This document shows positions 8,974 to 18,700 of a DNA stretch of 49,431 bases, piece by piece; the first letter of the stretch is position 1, and each line of letters opens with the position of its first letter. Origin of the DNA: Saprospiraceae bacterium (GTDB taxonomy: Bacteria; Bacteroidota; Bacteroidia; Chitinophagales; Saprospiraceae); contig JAHDIE010000027.1 in NCBI GenBank assembly GCA_020630955.1, positions 1-49,431 on the forward strand. Direction: 5' to 3'. A model generated the notes under the pieces. The model was not told the DNA's origin, ran no database searches, and was given only the letters and a program-made list of their open reading frames with translations. The position numbers and the translations under genes are program-made.

Positions 8974-11694
8974 TCAGTTATTTTTTACAACTATTCGTTC
9001 GATAATATTCTTTCCAGAAATCAATTCAGTTATTTCTAAAAGGTAGCTTCCGGCCGCAATATTTTCAACATCAATAATGGATTGGTTTTTTGATGATTGT
9101 ATTAATTCACCATTTAATGTAAAAATATTCACTTTATAATTTAGTTTGCCAGATACTTCGATGTTGATTTTATCACTTGTTGGATTAGGAAAAATTTTAA
9201 TCTCGTTATTCGCCAAAACATGGGTGCTGTTTGTTAGATCTTGTCCATCACAATTTTCATCAATTCCATTATTTGGAATCTCCTCTGCATCAGGATTAAT
9301 GTTTGGGTTTGTGTCATCACAGTCATTTGCGGAAGCGAATCCATCCTGGTCGAGATCATCGTCTAAGCTTAAAGGGTTGCAATCATCATCAATTCCGTTA
9401 TAAATTATTTCTTGCTGAGATGGGTTTATGTTGGCATCATTGTCATTGCATTCAAATTGCGAAAGGTATCCATCGCCATCAGAATCAACGCCAACGATTG
9501 GATCTTCACTATTTTCAAAATCTTGGCTCGGGGCTCCAACCAAGCATCTCGAAATTTGAGGGAAGGCTGAGGTCACAACATAAAAATAATCAAAGGTCTC
9601 TGTCCCAAATGCTGTTTCTAAGGTGATGCTTGCCTGCATTCCATTGCATTCATCCAAATCTCCTAGTCCTTCAATGTATTCATAATCTCTTGTGTATTTG
9701 CCTGTGTATGGACCACATGGGGCAACAATGCCATCCCCAGGTCTTTCTCCAGTTCTGAGTTGATAACTAGGATGAAGTTCTATTATGTTTCCCTCATTGT
9801 CTGGTCCAAATTTGTAAATGATGGGGTAGCCATCAGAGGCCCAACCTATTTGGAAAATTTGATCAATGGAAGTTGCTGTGGTAATTCCAGCTTGTTCAGT
9901 TTCAAGATGTTCAAACATTTCACCATGATAATGATAACCTGAAACATTTGTATGTGCTGTGGCGCAATCTAGTCGTACTTGACCTGTTTGATCGCCTTGA
10001 TTATTGGTTGGTTCAAATACCCAATCCCAATTAAATTCTCCAGTATCCTTATTTGTATAAATGAATGGTGCTCCAGGAGCTGGAGAAAGAATGATGCCAT
10101 TTAGTGCTACACCAAAATGCCTAGCTGGTCTTCCATTATCTCTTACAATGTTGGTGATTTCACCAGCAAACTCTGGATTCATTGTCACTCTAAAATAGTG
10201 ATAGGATTGTTCAGGTATATTGTTTGGATTATAACAATAGTCATGATTTGGAAATCCATTTGAATAAATGTTTCGTAAATCATTTTCCAAGTATTCATGA
10301 TATACACTAGGTTGGTCAGGTGTATCGCAGCATCCAATATTTTCAAATCCTAGCACATCTAATTCTGGACAGTCAGAACCTTCAGAACAGTCGTCAATAA
10401 ATTCTTCATTACCATTTTGAATAAAATCGTTGCATGACCAAGATGACCTAATGGAATTTGCTTCTGTCTCTAATGTTTCAAGCAATTCGAGTTCCGCAAC
10501 ATTGAGATTTAAAATCAAATTGTCCAATTCATCTAACGATTGATCAATTCTGTAAAATTCTTTATCGCCAAATTCGTTTGCGATCAGTTTATAATCAAGA
10601 TTTCTGATTGCCCAAATCGCAGTATCGTTTCTTGTTAAGTCAGCATAAATAAAATTGCGTTCTATTGAATTTTCATCTTTTAATGATGGAAGTATGCTAT
10701 AGCTGTTATTAATGCCTCCTTCTAGATCATTCGAACATAATTCAATGATTGTTGCATGTAAATCATTTACTTGAGTGAGACCAAATTCTTCAGCGCCCAT
10801 TCTTTCCACCCCTTTGCCAGCAATGATCATAGGTACTCTTAAGCCACCTTCGTAAAGTGAACCCTTTCCGTGATTGTCTGGAAATCCTCTTAAAACGGAA
10901 TTTGGTGAACCATTGTCTCCAATAAAAATGACGATAGTATTCTCTCTTGTTTCTGCATCAAAACTATCAAGCAATCTACCTATTTCATGATCGAGCGCTT
11001 CAATGGATGCATTGTAAATCTGGCGATTTGTAGTAGGGTTTTTGGTGGTATAAAGTCCAACTGGAGGTAATTGAAAAGGAGAGTGCGGAGCTATATGTGA
11101 GAGCCATAAGAACCATGGTTGATCTTGCTGTTCCACCCAATTAATTGCTGCATTTGTCAGATGTGATGTGACATATTCTTTAATCTGAATTTGTTGCCCA
11201 TTTTCGATTTTATTCCAATTGTAGTAATCACCAACAGCTCCTCCTATTACACCTTCGAAATGATCAACACCATGTTGGTATGGATGATCAATGTTGATTG
11301 GATTTGATAAATGCCATTTACCAATTACGGCAGTAGTGTAACGATTATCTGTGTTTTCGTCTAAATAGTTAAATATAGACTGATGTGCTAGATCTAGGTT
11401 GGCACCAACCTCCAATACTCCAGTTTTTACTCCATACTTTCCTGTCATGATTGAGGATCTAGTTGGTGAACACAAAGGAGTTGCCCAGGTGTTTTTGTAA
11501 CTAATCCCATTTTCTTGCAGTGATATTAAATTTGGTGTATTGGGAAAATTATTAATGTCTACGCCAAAGTTTTCAATAGCATCTATTCCCATATCGTCAG
11601 AAATAATTAATAGGATGTTGGGATTATCGAGTTGGGCTGAAATCTTGCCAACTATTAAGCAAAGTGTAAAAATAAAGGAGGAACAAAATTTCAT
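8974..11694 (-). CDS. Multidomain exported sulfatase: sulfatase + YHYH + MopE repeats + T9SS tail
   Basis: This 906-residue protein starts with a signal peptide (cleavage near KISA). The sulfatase domain (about 25-430) has the metal ligands DD33/34 and the formylglycine site CSPTR with Cys75, followed by GKYG. It needs a maturation enzyme that is not in the window. Residues about 455-716 match the YHYH domain (PF14240), including the signature GYHYHG near residue 586 and conserved cysteines. Residues about 730-810 hold two MopE-like calcium-binding repeats ([23 protein letters not shown], then DLDQDGF and GIDENCDGQ). A T9SS type A tail of about 85 residues ends the protein ([14 protein letters not shown]...). 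The four-part architecture is unusual. The sulfated substrate cannot be read from the sequence. It is 10 bp downstream of the DUF6702-like gene and probably in the same transcript. Confidence 0.93.
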   Translation of the reverse strand: MKFCSSFIFTLCLIVGKISAQLDNPNILLIISDDMGIDAIENFGVDINNFPNTPNLISLQENGISYKNTWATPLCSPTRSSIMTGKYGVKTGVLEVGANLDLAHQSIFNYLDENTDNRYTTAVIGKWHLSNPINIDHPYQHGVDHFEGVIGGAVGDYYNWNKIENGQQIQIKEYVTSHLTNAAINWVEQQDQPWFLWLSHIAPHSPFQLPPVGLYTTKNPTTNRQIYNASIEALDHEIGRLLDSFDAETRENTIVIFIGDNGSPNSVLRGFPDNHGKGSLYEGGLRVPMIIAGKGVERMGAEEFGLTQVNDLHATIIELCSNDLEGGINNSYSILPSLKDENSIERNFIYADLTRNDTAIWAIRNLDYKLIANEFGDKEFYRIDQSLDELDNLILNLNVAELELLETLETEANSIRSSWSCNDFIQNGNEEFIDDCSEGSDCPELDVLGFENIGCCDTPDQPSVYHEYLENDLRNIYSNGFPNHDYCYNPNNIPEQSYHYFRVTMNPEFAGEITNIVRDNGRPARHFGVALNGIILSPAPGAPFIYTNKDTGEFNWDWVFEPTNNQGDQTGQVRLDCATAHTNVSGYHYHGEMFEHLETEQAGITTATSIDQIFQIGWASDGYPIIYKFGPDNEGNIIELHPSYQLRTGERPGDGIVAPCGPYTGKYTRDYEYIEGLGDLDECNGMQASITLETAFGTETFDYFYVVTSAFPQISRCLVGAPSQDFENSEDPIVGVDSDGDGYLSQFECNDNDANINPSQQEIIYNGIDDDCNPLSLDDDLDQDGFASANDCDDTNPNINPDAEEIPNNGIDENCDGQDLTNSTHVLANNEIKIFPNPTSDKINIEVSGKLNYKVNIFTLNGELIQSSKNQSIIDVENIAAGSYLLEITELISGKNIIERIVVKNN

Positions 11695-11703
11695 AGTTGG
11701 AAT

Positions 11704-12153
11704 TTAAAATTTGGCTTTGATTTCTTTTCTGTTTGCATTTATTAGAAAGTCTCTTTCACTATTATTAATTCTTAAAGCAATAATGTTAGAATGTCCTTCA
11801 ATATTCAGGAGGCAAGTATTTCTAATCTTTATTTTTCTAATTTTCTTATTTAAGCTAGTAACTTTCCCACTTATGTAAATGTGTTTTGCCTTATCATTGA
11901 AACTGGTAATTTGTAGATTTGTTTTTTTATCATTTACTGAAATAATAAAGTGTTCTTTCAGATATTGACCAATGGTATTTTTATTTAGAGCTAATTGCCT
12001 TTCTTCAAATGTTTTTAAGATATCTTTCTTTTCAATTTCTACACGAAATTGTAGTTGATTTGATTCTTGATAAATGGTAAATGTTGCAATTTGAACATCA
12101 TGTGTGGAAGCAAAGGAAAAAAGGAATAATAAGTTAATAAAAATGGTCTTCAT
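11704..12153 (-). CDS. Small exported DUF6702-like protein
   Basis: This 149-residue protein has a short signal peptide (FLFSFAS) immediately followed by a His-containing mature start, then two beta-rich halves with strands such as ATFTIYQESNQLQFRVEIEKKDI. This pattern fits the DUF6702 family, small exported Bacteroidota proteins of 150-180 residues of unknown function. The assignment rests on resemblance alone. The gene sits 10 bp before the multidomain sulfatase and 74 bp after the kinase-aminotransferase gene, so it is probably in the same operon. Confidence 0.7.
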   Translation of the reverse strand: MKTIFINLLFLFSFASTHDVQIATFTIYQESNQLQFRVEIEKKDILKTFEERQLALNKNTIGQYLKEHFIISVNDKKTNLQITSFNDKAKHIYISGKVTSLNKKIRKIKIRNTCLLNIEGHSNIIALRINNSERDFLINANRKEIKAKF

Positions 12154-12227
12154 GTATATTTTATCTAGGGAGTAAAATAATTAGACTATAAAGCTAAGGA
12201 ATGGTTTAATACCTTGAATCAATAATT

Positions 12228-14486
12228 TTAATTCACTTCTTTTATTTCATCACAGCATTTTTTTAATATTAGACAAAAGTGATCAACATTGTCTTCGTTA
12301 AAGCATAAAGGTGGTTTCACTTTAATTACATTATTGTACTTCCCATCAGTACTCGTTAATACAAAATTATTTTTCATCTTATTTTTAATTCTGTTTGCCA
12401 ACCTTGTTCCAGGCTTGTTGTCTTCTAAGATTTCAATGCCTATGAAAAGACCAGAGCCTCTTATGTCTGCAAGCAATGGGAATTCCTGTTGTAATTTATG
12501 TAACTCATCTTTCCAATATTGTCCTACTTCTTTTGCTCTTCTCTGTAATTGTTCTGATTCAAGGATGTTTAAAACTTCTTTACCTACACGGCAAGAGACA
12601 GGATTTCCTCCAAAGGATGAAAAAAACTCCATTCCATTATCAAAGGAATCGGCAATTTCTGAGCTGCATACAACAGCACCAATTGGATGACCATTACCGA
12701 TAGGTTTTCCCAAGAGTACTATGTCAGGTAATACATTATGCATTTCAAAACCCCAAAAATGTGATCCTAATCTTCCAAAACCTGTTTGTACTTCATCAGA
12801 CACACACAATCCTCCATAGCTTTTTATTTTTTCATAAATTGAAGATAGATAGGAGGGTGGTAATGGTACCTGACCGCCGCAGCCAGAGATGGGTTCTGCA
12901 ATAAATGCAGCTGGAATTATTTTCTCTTTATAATATTTATCTATTCGTTTTAAAGCATCATCAATGAAGTATTCAGCATCATGTTCGGAATTAAAGGTTT
13001 TAGGAAGTGGAAAATGATGGATATTTTTTGACCTGCCATTGCCTCCTTTTTTGGAATGCTTGTAATGGCTTATTTGGATTCCAGTTTGAGTATTCCCATG
13101 ATAACCTTCTTCTAGGACATAAATATCTTCCCTTTGTGTATGCGTTTTTGCAAGACGAATAGCAAGATCTGAAGCTGCCGAACCACTGTTCACAAAAAAT
13201 ACTTTATTTAGATGGCTTGGAAAAAATGACAAAAGTTTGTTTGCATAATCTCCAAGCTCTGTGTAATGATATCTTGTATTTGTGTTGAGGATTCTTACTT
13301 GATCTGAAATAGCCTTAGAGATAAGTGGATGTGAGTGTCCAACCAATGGGATATTGTTGTATGCGTCCAGATAAGTGTTTCCATCTAAATCATACATGTA
13401 TTGGAAAGCAGAGGAAGACATGAATATTGGTTCTTCGTAACTTAAAGATAAGTTGGATCCAAAATGATCAGTCCGTATTTGATCAATTTTGTTTTTTTGT
13501 TGTTCATTAGAATTATATTGAATGTCACATGCCTCGTAAGCTGTTTTTTTAAAACCAATTGGATTGATTTGGATCCATTTTTTTAATAAGGCTTTATAAA
13601 GTTTGGCATTTACCGAAATATATTCATTGTCAGGATTTTCAGCTTTTCCTTTTGCAGAATTCACCAATGAGGTGATCATCCTTCCTGCAATCAATAAATA
13701 GAGTACATCCAGTTCTTCACTTTTTAGTGCTATGATTTTATTGAATGCTGTGATTATGGTTTTGGAATCCTCTAATATGTCTTTGCTGGTGCAAAGAGCA
13801 TAAGACATAGCAATTGCAAGATCATTGATCATAGCTGAATACACCATATCCCCAAAATCAATAAGACCTATAACATGACTTTTGTCCATCAATACATTCC
13901 AATTATTGAAGTCATTGTGTATTAGTGATTTCCTTAGGTATTTGTGATGAGGAGATACAAATTGATGGTATTGATCGAAGAAATATAAAATCAATCTTTT
14001 TTCTTCAATATCCTGTACAAAATTGACTAGGCCAATATTATCCATAAGATTTATGAGATCCCAGCTTTGGTCTTTGAGAGCGATAATACCAACATCTACT
14101 TTCCGCAATTCTATTATCGTCTTTGCTATAGAACTACCAAGAGAATTCAACTGATCGTTATTCAATATTTGATCCCCCCAAAATTCTCCGTGAACAAAGT
14201 ATAAAAGCCTTGCTATTTTGTTATCAACAATGGTTTCAAATTTTCCATGAATGTTTTTAATGGGGTAAGTGATTTGAAAGTCAATCTTATCTTTTAGGTA
14301 TAATAAGATTTCATTTTCCTTTTTAACACTATCTGCGAATCCTACGGTTAGTTGATCAACTTTTAAGACAAATGCTTGCCCGTCTATTGTAGTAACTTTG
14401 AAATTTTGCGAATCATATCCAACTAAAGAATCTAAATGTTCAAAATCAAATGGATATTGACTTAAAAATTTTTCAATTTGATCCAT
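12228..14486 (-). CDS. APH-type kinase fused to class III aminotransferase (phospho-amine lyase type)
   Basis: This 752-residue cytoplasmic protein joins two enzymes. Residues 1 to about 310 form an aminoglycoside-phosphotransferase-fold kinase with HND (190-192), the Asn at 197 and the metal site DFGD starting at D210. Residues about 340-752 form a PLP class III aminotransferase with NSGSAASDLAIRLA, EEGYHGNT, the GSGLF segment, and the PLP lysine K594 in GKPIGNGHP. That last motif is typical of ethanolamine-phosphate and 5-phosphohydroxylysine phospho-lyases rather than of true transaminases. In animals these reactions are done by separate proteins (HYKK/AGPHD1 plus PHYKPL or ETNPPL), and bacterial fusions of the two are known. 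I infer that it phosphorylates an amino alcohol or hydroxy-lysine-like substrate and then eliminates phosphate and ammonia. Fusions I know often carry a middle peptidase domain; none is visible here. It lies 5 bp after the barrel-protein gene. Confidence 0.88.
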   Translation of the reverse strand: MDQIEKFLSQYPFDFEHLDSLVGYDSQNFKVTTIDGQAFVLKVDQLTVGFADSVKKENEILLYLKDKIDFQITYPIKNIHGKFETIVDNKIARLLYFVHGEFWGDQILNNDQLNSLGSSIAKTIIELRKVDVGIIALKDQSWDLINLMDNIGLVNFVQDIEEKRLILYFFDQYHQFVSPHHKYLRKSLIHNDFNNWNVLMDKSHVIGLIDFGDMVYSAMINDLAIAMSYALCTSKDILEDSKTIITAFNKIIALKSEELDVLYLLIAGRMITSLVNSAKGKAENPDNEYISVNAKLYKALLKKWIQINPIGFKKTAYEACDIQYNSNEQQKNKIDQIRTDHFGSNLSLSYEEPIFMSSSAFQYMYDLDGNTYLDAYNNIPLVGHSHPLISKAISDQVRILNTNTRYHYTELGDYANKLLSFFPSHLNKVFFVNSGSAASDLAIRLAKTHTQREDIYVLEEGYHGNTQTGIQISHYKHSKKGGNGRSKNIHHFPLPKTFNSEHDAEYFIDDALKRIDKYYKEKIIPAAFIAEPISGCGGQVPLPPSYLSSIYEKIKSYGGLCVSDEVQTGFGRLGSHFWGFEMHNVLPDIVLLGKPIGNGHPIGAVVCSSEIADSFDNGMEFFSSFGGNPVSCRVGKEVLNILESEQLQRRAKEVGQYWKDELHKLQQEFPLLADIRGSGLFIGIEILEDNKPGTRLANRIKNKMKNNFVLTSTDGKYNNVIKVKPPLCFNEDNVDHFCLILKKCCDEIKEVN

Positions 14487-14491
14487 ATCAT

Positions 14492-15199
14492 TTAATCTAG
14501 AGCGCTTAGTATCCCAGCGCTCAAATAAGGACTGGAAAGATTGATTTTATCAGTGACGTGGGTATTGCTTCCTAATTTCCAATTATCATTAAGCCAATTG
14601 AGATAATACCCACCACCTAAGATTACGCCAATGCTTTTGTTATTGATTGAAAAATCAAAACCTATATTAATTCCGCCTTGTACTGGAATTTGGGAAGATT
14701 TAAATGAATATTCTTTGTAGTCTGAATTTAGTACTTGGTCAATACTGGTTGAGTTTGCTGATTCAATTAAATTTAATGTGTAATTACTAAAGTTTAAAAG
14801 CAACATTGGTTTTATGAAGAAATTCTCTGAGTTGATTAGATTGTATTCTGTACCAAAGCCAAAGGACCAGCCAGTTAAATTTGCTTGATTGCTAAAATTA
14901 CCTGCATTTGTTGCACTTCTTATGTAATAAGTGGCACTGAAAATTGGGCCAAACTTTTTTAATTTTTTGCTACTTCCAATTCGAAACTCAATTTGATGGC
15001 CAAAGTCATCCAATTGAGGATATCCATTATTACGAAGAAATTGGGTGACCCCTCCAACTTTATCAATGTGAAAATTATAAATATATGCTTGATAGGTTTT
15101 TCTTTTGTTGCTTATGTCTTCAAAATCAATACTCTCTTCTTGAGCAATGAGCAAAGAGGAAAACAAAATTGTAAATAGAAAAATATGAATAGTCTTCAT
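14492..15199 (-). CDS. Outer-membrane beta-barrel-like protein
   Basis: This 235-residue protein has a clear signal peptide (LLIAQ) and then alternating hydrophobic/polar strands with aromatic residues at their ends (YIRSATN, GWSFGFGTEYNL, GVILGGGYYLNWL). The pattern suits a small eight- to ten-stranded outer-membrane barrel, although no family signature is firm. It is the first gene of a minus-strand run and lies 5 bp before the kinase-aminotransferase gene, so the two are probably translated from one message. The function is unknown; a channel or receptor for the neighbouring enzyme's substrate is only a guess. Confidence 0.65.
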   Translation of the reverse strand: MKTIHIFLFTILFSSLLIAQEESIDFEDISNKRKTYQAYIYNFHIDKVGGVTQFLRNNGYPQLDDFGHQIEFRIGSSKKLKKFGPIFSATYYIRSATNAGNFSNQANLTGWSFGFGTEYNLINSENFFIKPMLLLNFSNYTLNLIESANSTSIDQVLNSDYKEYSFKSSQIPVQGGINIGFDFSINNKSIGVILGGGYYLNWLNDNWKLGSNTHVTDKINLSSPYLSAGILSALD

Positions 15200-15359
15200 G
15201 AATTAAATTATGTATACAGCGACCGAAAATTGTATTTTATTGGTTTTATAAAATTATTATAACTGTTTTCATGATTTCAAAGATTCAGATGTGATGGCAA
15301 TTGAATAGATTAATTCGCAAAATTAATTACTTTCTAAATTCTTATTTCAGATTTTCCAA

Positions 15360-15845
15360 TTAAATAGTATCTAATTTCTTTTGGATTGCCCAATTAACGT
15401 GAACCAAGATATCAATGATATTTTTCTTTCTGTCATTACAGGATTCATCCAAAAGACCAAAATTATGAATTAAAGTATGTTTGTCATCTAAGGTTGTACA
15501 AAAAGAAGAATTTCGTCTATGATTAATTATAATTTGGGTTCCATCTGTATTGTGGACAGTTGATGAAAATCCATTGTGGAAAATAGTTGATGTAGAACCA
15601 TCAATTGAAAATAGGATAGAATAATCCCCAAAGGAGTCGATGGTTGAACGAAGTCCATTTGAATTTACAAGTGTAGCAGAGTTTCCGCTATAATAAATGG
15701 AAGAATGAGTTCCATCAAAATTTCTCAATGAGATATTATTTCTATAATGATGTACGCTTGTAAAATCTCTTGTGCTTTGTTTTATTTGAGCATACATTTC
15801 GGTTGAAACAAATGATAAGACCAAAAGTAAGAATCGAAATTTCAT
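15360..15845 (-). CDS. Small exported repeat protein
   Basis: The 161-residue protein has a signal peptide (FVSTEMYAQ). Its middle (about residues 35-115) carries four loose repeats of 17-20 residues in which a Gly/Asp-Gly turn is followed by Ser/Thr and an aliphatic pair: DGTHSSIYYSG, NGLRSTIDSFG, DGSTSTIFHNG, DGTQIIINHR. The repeat is likely a short beta-solenoid or beta-helix. A helical C-terminus (IDILVHVNWAIQKKLDTI) follows. I do not recognise the family. It is separated by about 160 bp from the barrel-like gene downstream on the same strand. Confidence 0.6.
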   Translation of the reverse strand: MKFRFLLLVLSFVSTEMYAQIKQSTRDFTSVHHYRNNISLRNFDGTHSSIYYSGNSATLVNSNGLRSTIDSFGDYSILFSIDGSTSTIFHNGFSSTVHNTDGTQIIINHRRNSSFCTTLDDKHTLIHNFGLLDESCNDRKKNIIDILVHVNWAIQKKLDTI

Positions 15846-16103
15846 AAGCTTTATTTTAAATGTACAAAATAATAAAGAGAAAGTAAAGACCTTTTGTAAT
15901 TATGTCAAGCCATGAGAGCATGCCATAGTACTTTGAAAATCAATGGGAAAGATCAAATACGTTCTCAATTTCACTAGTTTATACTAATCCAATGTTTTTT
16001 GGTGGTAGATTAATTCTTTTTGCAATAAGAAAGATTCTTATCTAGACCGCTTATTCTATATGAGTAGGATATTGGTTTACCTTTTGGATACTGGATTGGT
16101 TGC

Positions 16104-16628
16104 TCAATCATAACAATTTAAAATTCTTGTTGGGAAATTAGGTTCAACTTCCAATTCTTCCGTGGTAACTATTATGTCAAATTTATTGATGAGGTAAGTG
16201 TTGATATTGGTTGTAATGAATTTAATTTGATGATTATCCATGCCTTGTGAATCTAGAACCGATTTCCATGCTTTGGCAAGATGATCAAAGCTATGTGTGT
16301 TTGCAAATTTAGATAAAACAGTAACTTGATTACCAACTTTAAATAATTTTGCAACTAAATCAAGAATTGTCGGTATGCTTGAATCAGAAACAATAAGTAC
16401 TTTGCCAAAAGATTGAAGAGGTAGTTTATTAATTTCAAAGGAATTTGCACTTTTTAAAATGTTCTTCAAGTTATTGGCAATCAATTCAATTTTATCTAGG
16501 TCTAATGCAAGATTGGGTTCTATACTACTAGAAGAGTTTTGATCAATTTTATTTAATCGTAACCATTCGTGTTGATTAAATTTTAATTCTTCGGCGAGAT
16601 TTTTTAGGACTATATCTTTTCTTTCCAT
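16104..16628 (-). CDS. Unrecognised 174-residue protein with weak aldehyde-dehydrogenase-like segment
   Basis: This small soluble protein has no signal peptide. The segment LDLVAKLFKVGNQVTVLSKFAN, followed by a helix and DNHQIKFITTN, resembles the cofactor-binding half of aldehyde dehydrogenase-fold or gamma-glutamyl-phosphate-reductase proteins, where a similar strand-turn (GNxVxLK) precedes the specificity loop. No catalytic Cys or Glu motif is visible and the length is far below the usual 400-500 residues. It may therefore be a domain relic or an unrelated protein. The start lies 3 bp after the stop of the YdeI-like gene, so the two form an operon. The function is not known. Confidence 0.4.
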   Translation of the reverse strand: MERKDIVLKNLAEELKFNQHEWLRLNKIDQNSSSSIEPNLALDLDKIELIANNLKNILKSANSFEINKLPLQSFGKVLIVSDSSIPTILDLVAKLFKVGNQVTVLSKFANTHSFDHLAKAWKSVLDSQGMDNHQIKFITTNINTYLINKFDIIVTTEELEVEPNFPTRILNCYD

Positions 16629-16631
16629 TTG

Positions 16632-17141
16632 CTAAAAGCTATAATTTTTATACTCCTCATTTAGAATTTTAAAGTCTAGCTTGCCTTTGTGGTTTTTAAG
16701 GTGTTCAGCAATGACAATGGCTTTTTTGATTCTGGTTGCCTGTCCTTTTGGTTTCCCAATGAGGTGTAATAAATTTCTTTGCTTTCCTGGAGTTAATAAT
16801 TCAAAATATTTTTCAACCTCAGGATCTTGATAAAGCAATTCTTCAAATTCTACTGGCATGGGCATCCCATACTTGCTTTTGTCTTTTCTTATTTCTACAT
16901 CGACCTTGTCGCCAATATTTAACTTTAGTTTTTTTCGTACTTCTTTGTTGATATTAATAAAATAGTAATTGTCTCCATTAGGCATAATTGCACAAGGAAT
17001 TTCTTCAGAACCATTTATTTTTATCAATACTCTCCTGTCTTTTTCGACTACAAAAATATCTTTAATTTCTGTTGGTATGACTAAATGGTAATACCAAAGA
17101 TTATTGTCAAACTTTTGAAGCGTAGTTTCGAATGAGGTCAT
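16632..17141 (-). CDS. DUF1905/YdeI-OmdA-like protein
   Basis: This 169-residue cytoplasmic protein combines an N-terminal DUF1905-type barrel (WYYHLVIPTEI, RRVLIKINGSEEIPCAIMP, GDKVDVEIRKD) with a C-terminal YdeI/OmdA segment (LTPGKQRNLLHLIGKPKGQATRIKKA). Both parts are in the usual order and length. Members are small proteins associated in some bacteria with bacteriocin or peptide tolerance, but the biochemical role is poorly defined. It precedes the unrecognised 174-residue gene by 3 bp. Confidence 0.8.
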   Translation of the reverse strand: MTSFETTLQKFDNNLWYYHLVIPTEIKDIFVVEKDRRVLIKINGSEEIPCAIMPNGDNYYFININKEVRKKLKLNIGDKVDVEIRKDKSKYGMPMPVEFEELLYQDPEVEKYFELLTPGKQRNLLHLIGKPKGQATRIKKAIVIAEHLKNHKGKLDFKILNEEYKNYSF

Positions 17142-17182
17142 AAGTGGTATTGTGCAAAGTGGTGATTTAGATTTTGGGTATT

Positions 17183-18700
17183 CTAATAATCACCAAGTTC
17201 TTTAATTCTAAATTTTTCAATTTGTGCCTGACGATGCTCTTGCTTCATGATGTCTTCAATTCTTCTAACGATGCCAGGATGTATTTCTGCGAAATTATTT
17301 GTTTCTAATAGGTCTTGCTTTATGTTATAAAGTTCAATTTCCATATTGCCTTCAAAGATATTTTTTCGTATTCCTTTCCAGTCACCGATTCTGACAGCTT
17401 GCTGTCCTTTATAACTTGGAAATTCCCAATATAGAAATTCATGTAGTTCTTGATTTGTTTGCCCGAGTAAAGTTGGCTTAAAGCTTATACCATCTGTTTT
17501 GTCAGGAATGCTTACACCTACTATGTCGCATAAGGTTGGCAAAATATCGTAAAATGCAGAAGGGAGATCACTTGTGGATCCTGGACTTATATGATTGGGC
17601 CATGATGCAATCATTGGAACTCTTATCCCGCCTTCATGTACAAATCCTTTTGTGCGACCATAACCATTAGAAAATGGTTTTGAAGATTCAAAATAATCAA
17701 AATCTACACCACCTGTGTAAGTAGGGCCATTATCGCTTGAAAAAATAATCAATGTGTTTTCATAAAGTCCTTTTTCTTTTAAGGTCTCAACCAATTCCCC
17801 TACCTGTTTATCAAGATAGGTAATCATTGCTGCGTAGGTTGATCTTGGATATTTGGTTGGGAAATAACTATTTCCATTATAGGGAATTTCGTCCTTAAAT
17901 AGTAGTTGGTACTTCTTAAGTTCAGCTTTTGGAATTTGCAAGGGTAGATGGGGTAGAGGGGATGCATAAAATAGAAAAAATGGATTGCTTTGGTTTTTGT
18001 TGATAAATTCCATTGCCTTATCATGAATTATTTCAGGCGCATACTCTACTTGCGTAAATTTTGCATATGCATTATCATCCATGTGATCTGTTAAACTATC
18101 AAGCTTAGTATGAGGAACAACCAGTTCATTTTTAAGTATTACTTTTTTATCATTTTCCCAGAGATGTGAGGGGTATAAATTGTGTGCTTGTCTTTGGCAA
18201 TTGTATCCAAAGAATTCATCAAATCCTTGTTTGTTCGGAGTTCCTTCTGAATTGGGTGCTCCTAATCCCCATTTTCCAAAAATACCCGTTGTGTATCCTG
18301 CAGATTTTAATTTCTCTGCGAGTGTAACGATGGTGTCTGGTATAGGCCGTTGTCCTTCTAAACCTGGGTCTTCATATACCTTTTTGTAATTCCAAACATC
18401 TCCTCTTTCTTTCCATTCGTCGTTGCCTCGAATGTAAGCATGACCAGCATGCATCCCTGTGAGAAGCATGCATCTGGCAGGGGCGCAAACAGGTGCAGCA
18501 GTATAATGGTCAGTCAAAATCATTCCTTCTTTAGCAAGTGCATCGATGTTGGGCGTTTTAATATATTTCTGACCAAAAATGCCAAGTTCACCATATCCAA
18601 GATCGTCGGCTAGAATGTAGATTATGTTGGGTGCCTGATTTTGATCCTTTTTACAGGAAAAGAATGAAAGAACCAGTAGGATGTATAGAAATTTCTGCAT
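17183..18700 (-). CDS. Arylsulfatase-type lipoprotein
   Basis: This 505-residue protein has a lipoprotein signal (VLSFFSCKK, Cys16). The formylglycine site is CAPAR (Cys72) in APVCAPARCMLLTGMHAGH, followed by metal-site neighbourhoods DD32/33 (ADDLGYGE), FGKWGLG, and SSDNGPTYTGG. Layout and length match the family of arylsulfatases and N-sulfatases. It sits at the outer membrane or cell surface. The presence of a second, differently built sulfatase 6 kb away suggests use of sulfated polysaccharides. The sulfate position attacked and the sugar cannot be inferred. Maturation needs a formylglycine-generating enzyme elsewhere in the genome. Confidence 0.92.
   Translation of the reverse strand: MQKFLYILLVLSFFSCKKDQNQAPNIIYILADDLGYGELGIFGQKYIKTPNIDALAKEGMILTDHYTAAPVCAPARCMLLTGMHAGHAYIRGNDEWKERGDVWNYKKVYEDPGLEGQRPIPDTIVTLAEKLKSAGYTTGIFGKWGLGAPNSEGTPNKQGFDEFFGYNCQRQAHNLYPSHLWENDKKVILKNELVVPHTKLDSLTDHMDDNAYAKFTQVEYAPEIIHDKAMEFINKNQSNPFFLFYASPLPHLPLQIPKAELKKYQLLFKDEIPYNGNSYFPTKYPRSTYAAMITYLDKQVGELVETLKEKGLYENTLIIFSSDNGPTYTGGVDFDYFESSKPFSNGYGRTKGFVHEGGIRVPMIASWPNHISPGSTSDLPSAFYDILPTLCDIVGVSIPDKTDGISFKPTLLGQTNQELHEFLYWEFPSYKGQQAVRIGDWKGIRKNIFEGNMEIELYNIKQDLLETNNFAEIHPGIVRRIEDIMKQEHRQAQIEKFRIKELGDY

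Noticed and set aside
9146-9626. Two plus-strand open frames (85 and 107 codons) within the sulfatase gene
   Set aside because: They are antisense to the MopE and YHYH coding region, whose repeats keep the opposite strand open by chance.
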